A stretch of 64,000 nt of DNA from Roseinatronobacter domitianus (GTDB lineage Bacteria > Pseudomonadota > Alphaproteobacteria > Rhodobacterales > Rhodobacteraceae): contig NZ_JALZWP010000008.1 of the NCBI RefSeq assembly GCF_023336755.1, positions 62,001 to 126,000 of the forward strand, given 5' to 3'. The translations under genes and the position numbers were made by a program. Below the pieces are notes generated by a model. It ran no database searches and had not been told where the DNA came from. It saw only the letters and a list, made by a program, of their open reading frames with translations. Positions 1 to 7,181 of this stretch are shown here, piece after piece; within the stretch, counting starts at the first letter, position 1; each line of letters begins with the position of its first letter.

Positions 1-1
1 T

Positions 2-733
2 GACCAGCTTGACCGAATGCGCGACCTGTCTGCCGGGCTGCGCGATCTGGCCGCAGCATTGCAAGACAGCGAGGGGACAAGGCGACGCCGCATCGTCATC
101 GCGTCGCAACATGCGATTGCAGCGACATCCACCCCTGAAATCATCGGCAGCTTTGCCGATCTTGACATCGATACACGGCTGAGATCCGCCAATCGCGATG
201 ATTGCCTTGCACAGATCATGACTCGGCGCGCCGATATCGCCTTCATTCACGACGTGATGGGCGCCGAAGAAATACCCGGTTCGGACTTTCTTGAAATCGC
301 GACGATTGGCGAAGAAACATTGATCCCCGTCTATGCGGGCGACAAGCTGGACGTTCTGAACGAGGCATATAGCCACGGGGAATTGCCCGTCATCGCCTAC
401 CCGTCTGACGTGTTTCTGGGGCAGGTGCAAAGGCGCATGATCTTTCCGCGCCTGATGCGCGTGGGCCGGGTCCGTCCCCGGCTTGAAACTGCGCTGACAC
501 TTGCCGCACTGGAATTTGCGCGCACCGGCTTTGCCATTGCATGGATACCTGAACCCCTTGCCAGAGACGAGATCAGGGACGGACGGTTGGTCGATCTGCG
601 CGCAACGCTGCCGGCCGTTCCGATGACATTGATCGCCGCCCGACTCAGCGACACGGTAACACCGATTGTCAGCGATGTATGGGAGCGGATCATCGCAAGC
701 GTCCATTCCCGAACAGCATTGGCGATATCTTGA
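2..733 (+). CDS. LysR-family regulator, C-terminal effector domain (5' end outside window)
   Basis: The reading frame is open from the first bases of the window, so the gene begins upstream and its HTH is missing. What remains is the LysR substrate-binding domain: a first half from about RRRRIVIASQHA through the Asp/Ala-rich strands, and a second half ending in the typical LARDEIRDGRLVDL segment, with a short helical tail. It reads toward preT, but 322 bases and a separate operator lie between them, so co-transcription with the pyrimidine genes is not implied. Family assignment is good; the ligand cannot be told. The frame closes at a TGA at 731-733. Confidence 0.8.
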   Translation, partial: DQLDRMRDLSAGLRDLAAALQDSEGTRRRRIVIASQHAIAATSTPEIIGSFADLDIDTRLRSANRDDCLAQIMTRRADIAFIHDVMGAEEIPGSDFLEIATIGEETLIPVYAGDKLDVLNEAYSHGELPVIAYPSDVFLGQVQRRMIFPRLMRVGRVRPRLETALTLAALEFARTGFAIAWIPEPLARDEIRDGRLVDLRATLPAVPMTLIAARLSDTVTPIVSDVWERIIASVHSRTALAIS

Positions 734-1055
734 GGGTTGCGCTGCTTGGCCGGATACCACCCCCAGCAGGCAAAAAAATCAGCGCAACGGACCACGCATG
801 ATCTGGTTCGGCGCGATTTCTGCACAGGAAATGAGCAGTTTCACGCAAGCGCCAGGATCATGCGCGCGTTGCTCTGACGGCAGGATAACAGGACGAAATC
901 CGTAGAAAATCGCTATTTCTCAAATTCTTGCGCTTGGAATCCAATGGCAATGCCCAACGCCGCGCTGAAATTTTACGGCCTTCCAAAAATTTTACCATCT
1001 GGTCAGATATCGTGAACTGTGTTGGATTGTAGGAAGTAGCCAACGGGAATCAGCC
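734..1055. promoter_or_regulatory. Intergenic region upstream of preT
   Basis: About 320 bases without a credible gene. The right-hand third is AT-richer and contains the RutR-like operator listed separately. No intrinsic terminator for the LysR gene was seen, and no clear sigma-70 promoter with correct spacing could be assigned. Confidence 0.5.
991..1006. promoter_or_regulatory. RutR-type operator upstream of preT
   Basis: TTTACCATCTGGTCAG matches 12 of the 14 specified positions of the RutR consensus TTGACCANNTGGTCAA, known from E. coli. It lies 50 bases before the preT start. A RutR-like repressor is encoded at 4664-5281 and a second box of equal quality lies in front of the amidohydrolase gene. 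This makes a local pyrimidine-responsive regulon likely; binding itself is inferred. Confidence 0.7.
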
Positions 1056-2390
1056 ATGACGACACCGCAGCGAAGCGACGGAGTGCAGCCGGGACGGCTG
1101 GCGCGATCCGCCTTAGATGAGAACTTCCGCGATGCTTATCCGCCACTTGATGCTCATGAAGCGATCGTGGCTGCGGACAGATGCTATTTTTGCCATGATG
1201 CCCCTTGCATCACGGCCTGCCCGACCGAAATCGACATTCCGCTTTTTATTCGGCAGATTGCGACGGGCACATCCGAAGCCGCCGCGCGCACGATCCTGAC
1301 CCAGAACATTCTGGGCGGCATGTGCGCCCGCGTCTGCCCTACCGAAACGCTTTGCGAGCAGGCTTGCGTGCGCGAAGCCGCCGAGGGCAAGCCTGTCGAG
1401 ATCGGGCAGTTGCAACGCTATGCGACCGATACGCTGATGGGTGCGGGTGTGCATCCGTTTACACGCGCCACCCCCACCGGCAAGACCGTAGCGATCGTGG
1501 GTGCCGGTCCCGCCGGGCTGGCCTGCGCGCACCGCTTGGCAATGTATGGCCACGACGTTGTTATCTTCGAAGCCCGGTCAAAGGGTGGTGGTCTGAACGA
1601 GTTCGGGATCGCCGCCTATAAATCGACCTTGGATTTCGCCCAGCGCGAATTGGAGTGGTTGTTGCAGATTGGCGGGATCGAGATTCGCCACAACCAGCGG
1701 CTTGGGCATGAGATCAGCTTGCAGGGTCTGCGGGAAGCCCATGACGCGGTTTTCCTTGGTATGGGGCTGGCCGGTGTAAACGCTCTTGGCGTTCCCGGCG
1801 AAGATAAGATTCATGCCGGGGATGCCGTGGATTTCATTGCAGAGCTGCGTCAGGCAGAGGACCTTGCGTCGCTGCCCATTGGCCGGCGGGTGGTGGTTAT
1901 CGGCGGCGGCATGACCGCGATAGATGCAGGCGTTCAGGCCAAACTTCTGGGCGCGGAAGACGTCAGCATTGTCTATCGTCGTGGTCAGGATGCGATGTCC
2001 GCGTCCCGGCACGAACAGGAACACGCGCAGCGCAAGGGTGTGCGCCTGATCTGCAATGCAGCACCTGTGGGGATTGAGGGCAATGGCAGTCTGACGGGTG
2101 TGAGGTTTGCTTATACCGAGACCCATGACGGCAAGCTTGTTGTCACCGACGACACCTTTACCCTACCCGCTGACCAAGTATTCAAAGCTATCGGCCAGAC
2201 GCTTGCCGGAGTGCCGGACGCGCTTGAGCTTGCCGGGCGCAAGATCGCTGTCTCTGAAACCGGCGCGACCTCGGTCAAGGACGTCTGGGCCGGGGGCGAT
2301 TGCGCCAGCGGCGGCGATGACCTGACCGTGACCGCCGTTGCAGAAGGGCGCGATGCGGCAGAGGATATTCACCGCCGCTTGATGATGTGA
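1056..2390 (+). CDS. preT: NAD(P)-dependent dihydropyrimidine dehydrogenase, subunit PreT
   Basis: Flavoprotein subunit that passes electrons between NAD(P)H and PreA in the first step of the reductive pathway, uracil/thymine to 5,6-dihydro derivatives. The 444-aa protein has the GltD-like layout. The N-terminal Fe-S domain carries Cys clusters CYFCHDAPC and CARVCPTETLCEQAC. An FAD-binding GxGxxG (VAIVGAGPAGLACAHR) follows around residue 148, then an NAD(P)-binding VVVIGGGMTAID. A C-terminal GGD segment (WAGGDC) completes the FAD site. The ATG follows a GGGAA-type ribosome site. preA follows after 111 bases that hold a REP pair. A RutR-type box precedes the gene. Only the chromosomal neighbourhood separates PreT from other GltD paralogues, and the adjacent preA decides it. 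Confidence 0.93.
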   Translation: MTTPQRSDGVQPGRLARSALDENFRDAYPPLDAHEAIVAADRCYFCHDAPCITACPTEIDIPLFIRQIATGTSEAAARTILTQNILGGMCARVCPTETLCEQACVREAAEGKPVEIGQLQRYATDTLMGAGVHPFTRATPTGKTVAIVGAGPAGLACAHRLAMYGHDVVIFEARSKGGGLNEFGIAAYKSTLDFAQRELEWLLQIGGIEIRHNQRLGHEISLQGLREAHDAVFLGMGLAGVNALGVPGEDKIHAGDAVDFIAELRQAEDLASLPIGRRVVVIGGGMTAIDAGVQAKLLGAEDVSIVYRRGQDAMSASRHEQEHAQRKGVRLICNAAPVGIEGNGSLTGVRFAYTETHDGKLVVTDDTFTLPADQVFKAIGQTLAGVPDALELAGRKIAVSETGATSVKDVWAGGDCASGGDDLTVTAVAEGRDAAEDIHRRLMM

Positions 2391-2395
2391 CACCC

Positions 2396-2452
2396 GTCCC
2401 GGACTTGATCCGGGACCCCGATGACCAAGAGGCCCCGGATCAGGTCCGGGGC
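2396..2452. repeat. Inverted pair of REP-like palindromes between preT and preA
   Basis: Two 22-base copies in opposite orientation, 2396-2417 and 2431-2452, each a hairpin with a 7-bp stem of the form CCCCGGA-TCAAG-TCCGGGG. The first copy is diverged (GTCCCGG..CCGGGAC) and the second has a loop change (TCAGG). Together they can also fold into one long cruciform. The same unit recurs at 6736-6799, 7137-7158 and 10313-10380. Confidence 0.85.
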
Positions 2453-2501
2453 GCGACACGCAAGGCCGAACCGACGCATCCACAGACAGGGAGTTGCCGC
2501 A

Positions 2502-3806
2502 ATGGCTGACCTAACCACGGACTTTCTGGGCATCAAAAGCCCCAACCCCTTCTGGCTGGCCTCGGCCCCGCCGACAGACAAGGAATACAATGTCCGACGC
2601 GCGTTCGAGGCTGGCTGGGGCGGCGTGGTTTGGAAAACGCTGGGCTCGGAAGGGCCACCGGTGGTCAATGTCAACGGCCCCCGCTACGGTGCGATCTGGG
2701 GTGCGGACCGGCGGCTTCTGGGCCTGAACAACATAGAGTTGATTACCGACCGCCCACTTGAAACCAACCTCGAAGAAATCGCGCGTGTGAAGGCCGACTA
2801 TCCGGACCGCGCGATGATCGTGTCGCTTATGGTGCCCTGCGACGAGGAGTCGTGGAAAGCCATTCTGCCGCGCGTGAGTGAGACCGGCGCGGACGGGATA
2901 GAGCTGAATTTCGGCTGCCCGCACGGCATGAGCGAGCGCGGCATGGGCGCCGCAGTCGGCCAGGTGCCCGAATATGTCGAGATGGTCACGCGCTGGTGCA
3001 AGATGTATTACGACAAGCCGGTGATCGTAAAGCTCACACCCAACATTGCTGATATTCGCGGCCCTGCGCGCGCAGCCAAGAACGGCGGTGCCGATGCGGT
3101 GTCGCTTATCAACACGATCAATTCCATCACATCGGTTAATCTGGACAGCATGAGCCCGGAACCCATGATCGATGGCCGCGGCACACATGGTGGCTATTGC
3201 GGCCCGGCGGTGAAACCCATTGCGCTGAATATGGTTGCGGAAATTGCGCGTGACGCCGAAACGCGCGGTCTGCCGATTTCCGGCATTGGCGGCGTGACGA
3301 CATGGCGCGACGCGGCGGAATTCATGGCGCTTGGCGCGGGCAATGTGCAGGTTTGCACCGCCGCCATGACCTACGGGTTCAAGATCGTGCAAGAAATGAT
3401 ATCCGGCCTCAGCCAGTGGATGGATGAGAAGGGCTACACCGACACCTCGCAGATTGTCGGACGTGCCGTGCCGAATGTGACCGATTGGCAATATCTGAAC
3501 CTGAACCACGTTACCAAGGCGCGGATCGACCAAGACCTTTGCATCAAATGCGGGCGCTGCTATGCCGCTTGCGAGGATACGTCGCATCAGGCGATTTCCA
3601 TGTCGCCTGACCGCGTATTCGAGGTGATGGACAATGAATGCGTGGCCTGTAACCTGTGTATCAACGTCTGTCCGGTAGAAGATTGCATCACTATGGAAGT
3701 GCTGGAACCCGGTCAGATCGATGAACGCACCGGCACTGTGGTAGAAGACACCTATGCCAACTGGACAACCCACCCGAACAACCCCATGGCAAAAGCTGCT
3801 GAATAG
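2502..3806 (+). CDS. preA: NAD(P)-dependent dihydropyrimidine dehydrogenase, catalytic subunit PreA
   Basis: FMN- and Fe-S-containing subunit that reduces uracil and thymine. The 434-aa chain starts MADLTTDFLG. A frame-open extension to 2421 exists but would run through the REP element, and the ATG at 2502 gives the usual family N-terminus. The dihydroorotate-dehydrogenase-like barrel carries the flexible active-site loop LNFGCPHGMSERGMG, in which Cys139 corresponds to the catalytic cysteine of mammalian DPD. A C-terminal 2x[4Fe-4S] ferredoxin module follows with CIKCGRCYAAC and CVACNLCINVCP. Pairs with preT upstream. Length and motifs are complete. Confidence 0.95.
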   Translation: MADLTTDFLGIKSPNPFWLASAPPTDKEYNVRRAFEAGWGGVVWKTLGSEGPPVVNVNGPRYGAIWGADRRLLGLNNIELITDRPLETNLEEIARVKADYPDRAMIVSLMVPCDEESWKAILPRVSETGADGIELNFGCPHGMSERGMGAAVGQVPEYVEMVTRWCKMYYDKPVIVKLTPNIADIRGPARAAKNGGADAVSLINTINSITSVNLDSMSPEPMIDGRGTHGGYCGPAVKPIALNMVAEIARDAETRGLPISGIGGVTTWRDAAEFMALGAGNVQVCTAAMTYGFKIVQEMISGLSQWMDEKGYTDTSQIVGRAVPNVTDWQYLNLNHVTKARIDQDLCIKCGRCYAACEDTSHQAISMSPDRVFEVMDNECVACNLCINVCPVEDCITMEVLEPGQIDERTGTVVEDTYANWTTHPNNPMAKAAE

Positions 3807-4698
3807 CTTGGCCGCTGAAACGCAAGGCCATGCAGCGATGTTGCTTTTCGCGCTGCTGGTCTCGCTCAGTTTCTTCTTCGGGCATTTCATCGCCGCTGAT
3901 ATTGAGCCCGGCGTCCTGATGGCGCTCCGTTTTGCCTTGGCGTCGGTCATGCTTTGGGGGCTGCTGTGGTGGTTGGGAGTGCGGCCAGTCTGGGCGCGGT
4001 TCTGGCGCTTCGCTCTCATCGGGGCGCTGATGGCGATCTATTTCATCACAATGTTCGAGGCGCTGGGTCGCACCACCGCTGTCTCGACCGCGGCTGTCTT
4101 TACCCTGACCCCGTTGATGGCTGCGGGATATGGCTGGTTGATCCTACGCCAGACGACTGGGCCATGGGTATTCTCGGCCCTGCTGATCGGGGCCATTGGC
4201 GCGGTCTGGGTTATCTTTCGCGCCGATCTGGCCGCTCTGATGCGCTTCGAGATCGGCGCGGGCGAAGCGATTTTCTTCTTCGGCGCTCTGGCCCATGCCG
4301 CCGTGCCCGCCTTGTTGCGCCGCTATTGCCAAGATGTTTCACCGTTGCAATCCTCGTTCGGCACCACCCTTGGCGCGCTTCTGGTCACATTGGTTTACGC
4401 CGCACCAGAGGCTGTGGTCACAGCCTTTGCCGAGCTGCCGGCCCGTGTCTGGTGGGTGCTGGCTTATCTGACAATTGTCACCACGGCGCTCACCTTTTTT
4501 CTGCTGCAATACGCATCCAAGCGCCTGCCGCCTGCCAAGGTCATGGCTTACACATATCTTGTGCCCTCCTGGGTCGTTTTATGGGAAATCAGCGCCGGGC
4601 GTTGGCCGGCAGCGCTGATCCTGCTGGGAGTCGCCGCCACGCTCGTGGCGCTTTTTATGCTGCTCAGGGCCGAAGCGCCCGCACGAAAAACTCTGTAA
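3754..4698 (+). CDS. EamA/DMT-family membrane transporter
   Basis: A 314-aa protein with about ten predicted membrane segments in two EamA-like halves, typical of the drug/metabolite transporter superfamily. The first ATG at 3754 overlaps the end of preA by 53 bases. TTG 3808 or ATG 3838 would remove the overlap and also lose little before the first membrane helix (AAMLLFALLVSLSFFFG), so the true start is uncertain. Co-directional overlap with preA suggests co-expression with pyrimidine reduction, perhaps export of a pathway product or analogue; substrate not predictable. Its 3' end overlaps the convergent rutR-like gene by 35 bases. Confidence 0.85.
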   Translation: MPTGQPTRTTPWQKLLNSLAAETQGHAAMLLFALLVSLSFFFGHFIAADIEPGVLMALRFALASVMLWGLLWWLGVRPVWARFWRFALIGALMAIYFITMFEALGRTTAVSTAAVFTLTPLMAAGYGWLILRQTTGPWVFSALLIGAIGAVWVIFRADLAALMRFEIGAGEAIFFFGALAHAAVPALLRRYCQDVSPLQSSFGTTLGALLVTLVYAAPEAVVTAFAELPARVWWVLAYLTIVTTALTFFLLQYASKRLPPAKVMAYTYLVPSWVVLWEISAGRWPAALILLGVAATLVALFMLLRAEAPARKTL

Positions 4699-5281
4699 GG
4701 AAGGCATCGGCTTCGTCATAAAGGCCCGCCTTACGGTCATCGCCCAGCACCGCTTCCACCTGAATATCGAAATCCGCGTAATGCTGTGTCATCGCCCAGA
4801 TCGAAAAGATCAGGTGATGCGGGTCGATCTTAGCAATTTTGCCCTCGGCGCTCCATCGCGCGATGAGCGCCGCTTTTTCATCGACCAGCGATTTCAGATC
4901 ACCCGATAATTGCTGGCGCATACGCGGCGCACCATGCAGGATTTCAGTGGCGAACATCTTGCTTTCGCGTGGCATGTCCTGGCTCATGCGCAGTTTGCGG
5001 CGCATATAGGTCAGGATCGCGGCCAGCGGATCGGCATCTTCCGACAGGTCGCGCAGGGGCTGCACCCAAACTTCCAGCAGGCTTTGCAACAGGTCGGTAT
5101 AGATCGCATCCTTGCTGCCAAAATAATACACCACATGCGGCTTTGACATGCCGGCCTTATCGGCAATCTTTTCCAGCGTTGCGCCGCGCAAGCCATCTTC
5201 GGCAAAAGCCTCCAGCGCGGCCGCCAAAATGACTTCGCGTTTCTCGCGTTGAATGCGGGTCACTTTGCGGGGGCTTGTCAT
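4664..5281 (-). CDS. rutR: RutR-like TetR-family transcriptional regulator
   Basis: A 205-aa repressor. Residues about 10-55 form a TetR HTH (LEKIADKAGMSKPHVVYYFG), followed by a helical ligand domain with the TetR_C features seen in RutR (WAMTQHYADFDIQVEAVLG near the end). RutR binds uracil or thymine and leaves TTGACCANNTGGTCAA-type operators. One such site lies 81 bases upstream of this start at 5362-5377, between this gene and the divergent amidohydrolase, and another precedes preT. The context of pyrimidine catabolic genes on both sides supports the call. The gene is convergent with the EamA gene, with overlapping stops. Confidence 0.85.
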   Translation of the reverse strand: MTSPRKVTRIQREKREVILAAALEAFAEDGLRGATLEKIADKAGMSKPHVVYYFGSKDAIYTDLLQSLLEVWVQPLRDLSEDADPLAAILTYMRRKLRMSQDMPRESKMFATEILHGAPRMRQQLSGDLKSLVDEKAALIARWSAEGKIAKIDPHHLIFSIWAMTQHYADFDIQVEAVLGDDRKAGLYDEADAFLTEFFVRALRP

Positions 5282-5361
5282 GCGGTCAGTCGCCTTTCAT
5301 GTTTACGCTGCCCAAGTTGAAAGCAGCTTTCAACCATTTCGCTGCTCCATCTACTGTTTTT

Positions 5362-5377
5362 CTGTCCAAATGGTCAA
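5362..5377. promoter_or_regulatory. RutR-type operator between rutR and the amidohydrolase gene
   Basis: CTGTCCAAATGGTCAA matches 12 of 14 specified positions of TTGACCANNTGGTCAA, the right half perfectly. A further perfect left half-site TTGACCA follows at 5384-5390, with a weak partner AGGCCAA at 5392-5398. The cluster sits in the divergent region between the rutR-like start (5281) and the amidohydrolase start (5468), consistent with autoregulation and control of the downstream operon. Confidence 0.75.
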
Positions 5378-5467
5378 AAATTGTTGACCAGAGGCCAAGT
5401 GCTGGCCCACGCTCGGCAAAGCCAGCGAACCCGGACTCGGATTCTCACCTGCCAAGAGGGACATGAC

Positions 5468-6715
5468 ATGCGCAACGGCCAGAATTTCCGCATTGATCCG
5501 GACAGGCTATGGGAGAGCCTGATGGAAATGGCCAAAATCGGTCCCGGCGTGGCCGGGGGCAATAACCGCCAGACCCTGACAGATGCAGATGCCGAAGGAC
5601 GCGCCTTGTTTCAGACCTGGTGCGAGGCGGCAGGCATGACCATGGGTTTGGACACGATGGGCAACATGTTTGCCACCCGTCCCGGCACCGACCCCGATGC
5701 GCTGCCGGTCTACATGGGCAGCCATCTGGATACCCAGCCAACCGGCGGAAAGTATGACGGCGTGCTGGGCGTTCTGGGCGGTCTGGAAGTTGTGCGCACG
5801 CTGAACGATCTGGACGTGCAGACCAAACACCCCATCGTCGTCGTGAACTGGACCAATGAAGAAGGAACGCGGTTTGCGCCTGCTATGCTGTCCTCTGGTG
5901 TGTTCATCGGCAAACATACGCAGGATTGGGCATATGACCGGACCGATGCCGAGGGCAAACGGTTTGGCGACGAACTGAAGCGCATCGGCTGGGTTGGAGA
6001 TGAGAACGTCGGCGCACGCAAGATGCACGCCATGTTCGAATTGCATATCGAACAGGGGCCTATTCTGGAGGCCGAGGGCAAGGATGTCGGCGTCGTGACA
6101 CACGGCCAAGGGCTGCGCTGGATTGAATGCACGGTGACGGGCAAGGAAAGCCATACCGGCTCTACCCCGATGAATATGCGCAAGAACGCCGGACGCGGCT
6201 TGGCGCTGGTGACAGAGCTTGTCCATGAGATCGCGATGGCAAACCAGCCGAACGCGGTCGGCGCGATCGGGCATATCGACGTTTTCCCGAATTCACGCAA
6301 CATCATCCCCGGAAAGGTCGTGTTCACGGTCGATATGCGCACGCATCTGCTGGAGAAACTGAACGCGATGGTCGCGGAGTTCATGGAACGCGCGCCAAAG
6401 TTGTGTGTGGATATCGGGGTGCAATTCGACTGCCACATCGTCGGCCAGTTCGACCCGCCTGCGTTTGACGAGGCTTGCGTGAAAGCGGTGCGCGATGCCG
6501 CCGAGGAATTGGGCTATAGCCATATGGATATCGTGTCGGGCGCGGGACATGATGCGTGCTGGATCAACGATGTGGCCCCCACGGCGATGATCATGTGCCC
6601 ATGCGTCGACGGGTTGTCGCATAACGAGGCCGAGGATATCACCAAAGACTGGGCGAAAGCCGGGGCGGATGTGCTGCTGCACGCGGTGTTGAACACGGCG
6701 GAGATTGTGGCGTGA
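5468..6715 (+). CDS. Zn-dependent M20-family amidohydrolase, probable beta-ureidopropionase
   Basis: Predicted to hydrolyse N-carbamoyl-beta-alanine (or the 3-aminoisobutyrate derivative) to the beta-amino acid, CO2 and ammonia, the third step of reductive pyrimidine breakdown. The 415-aa HyuC/AllC-type protein carries the metal-binding set GSHLDTQ and the TNEEGTRFAPAM glutamates. Further on are HIEQGP and GAGHDA, then a late HNEAED histidine. The ATG at 5468 gives the family N-terminus; the open frame upstream runs through the operator. Allantoate amidohydrolases and carbamoylases share these motifs, so the substrate is assigned from preTA and the dihydropyrimidinase beside it. An allE gene occurs at 22.3 kb, but far away. 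Confidence 0.88.
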   Translation: MRNGQNFRIDPDRLWESLMEMAKIGPGVAGGNNRQTLTDADAEGRALFQTWCEAAGMTMGLDTMGNMFATRPGTDPDALPVYMGSHLDTQPTGGKYDGVLGVLGGLEVVRTLNDLDVQTKHPIVVVNWTNEEGTRFAPAMLSSGVFIGKHTQDWAYDRTDAEGKRFGDELKRIGWVGDENVGARKMHAMFELHIEQGPILEAEGKDVGVVTHGQGLRWIECTVTGKESHTGSTPMNMRKNAGRGLALVTELVHEIAMANQPNAVGAIGHIDVFPNSRNIIPGKVVFTVDMRTHLLEKLNAMVAEFMERAPKLCVDIGVQFDCHIVGQFDPPAFDEACVKAVRDAAEELGYSHMDIVSGAGHDACWINDVAPTAMIMCPCVDGLSHNEAEDITKDWAKAGADVLLHAVLNTAEIVA

Positions 6716-6735
6716 CGCTGCACCTGGTACAGCGC

Positions 6736-6799
6736 GCCCCGGACTTGATCCGGGGCCTCTTGGCCAGTCGGGCGCAAGGCCCCGGATCAAGTCCGGGGC
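6736..6799. repeat. Inverted pair of REP-like palindromes after the amidohydrolase gene
   Basis: Copies at 6736-6757 and 6778-6799, both perfect to the 7-bp stem CCCCGGA/TCCGGGG and mutually inverted, separated by 20 bases. Located between the amidohydrolase stop and the GIY-YIG start. The pair could fold as one long hairpin. Confidence 0.9.
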
Positions 6800-6841
6800 G
6801 GGATTTACATTTGGTTAACCGCGATACGCCAAAGTCCGGGC

Positions 6842-7126
6842 ATGGCACATTACATCTACATCATGGCTTCGCGCCCTGTCGGCGCTCTTTACACCGGGCG
6901 CACGTCAGATTTGCGTCGCCAGATCGAAGCCCATCGCGCAGGGTTGAACACCCATACCGCCAAATACAACATCAAGACACTGGTCTGGTTCGAAGCGCAG
7001 GACGATTTCGAGCATTCCTTGCGCCGGGAGCGGGCGCTCAAACGCTGGCGGCGCGGCTGGAAGATCGCACTCATCACGGAATTCAACCCAAACTGGAAAG
7101 ACATGGCACATGCGATTCCGGGCTAA
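6842..7126 (+). CDS. Small GIY-YIG superfamily nuclease
   Basis: A 94-aa single-domain protein. Variant GIY and YIG strands appear as YIYIM and LYTGRT, followed by the conserved Arg-His helix (DLRRQIEAHRAG), a second strand with LVWFE, and an Arg/Lys-rich helix RRERALKRWRRGWK. This is the YhbQ-like class of stand-alone GIY-YIG proteins, often multicopy in alphaproteobacteria; cellular role unknown. REP-like palindromes flank it on both sides (36 bases after the left pair, 1 base before the right element), inside what otherwise looks like a continuous pyrimidine operon. This suggests insertion of a REP/GIY-YIG cassette. No clear ribosome site was recognised. Confidence 0.85.
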   Translation: MAHYIYIMASRPVGALYTGRTSDLRRQIEAHRAGLNTHTAKYNIKTLVWFEAQDDFEHSLRRERALKRWRRGWKIALITEFNPNWKDMAHAIPG

Positions 7127-7158
7127 GGGGCCATAAGGCCCCGGATCAAGTCCGGGGC
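7127..7158. repeat. REP-like palindrome after the GIY-YIG gene
   Basis: One full copy at 7137-7158 plus a truncated partner: GGGGCCATAAGGCCCC at 7127-7142 forms an overlapping inverted repeat. It ends 24 bases before the dihydropyrimidinase start and leaves the AGGAGG ribosome site intact. Confidence 0.85.
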
Positions 7159-7181
7159 GGGTGCCACGCAGGAGGCACCCC

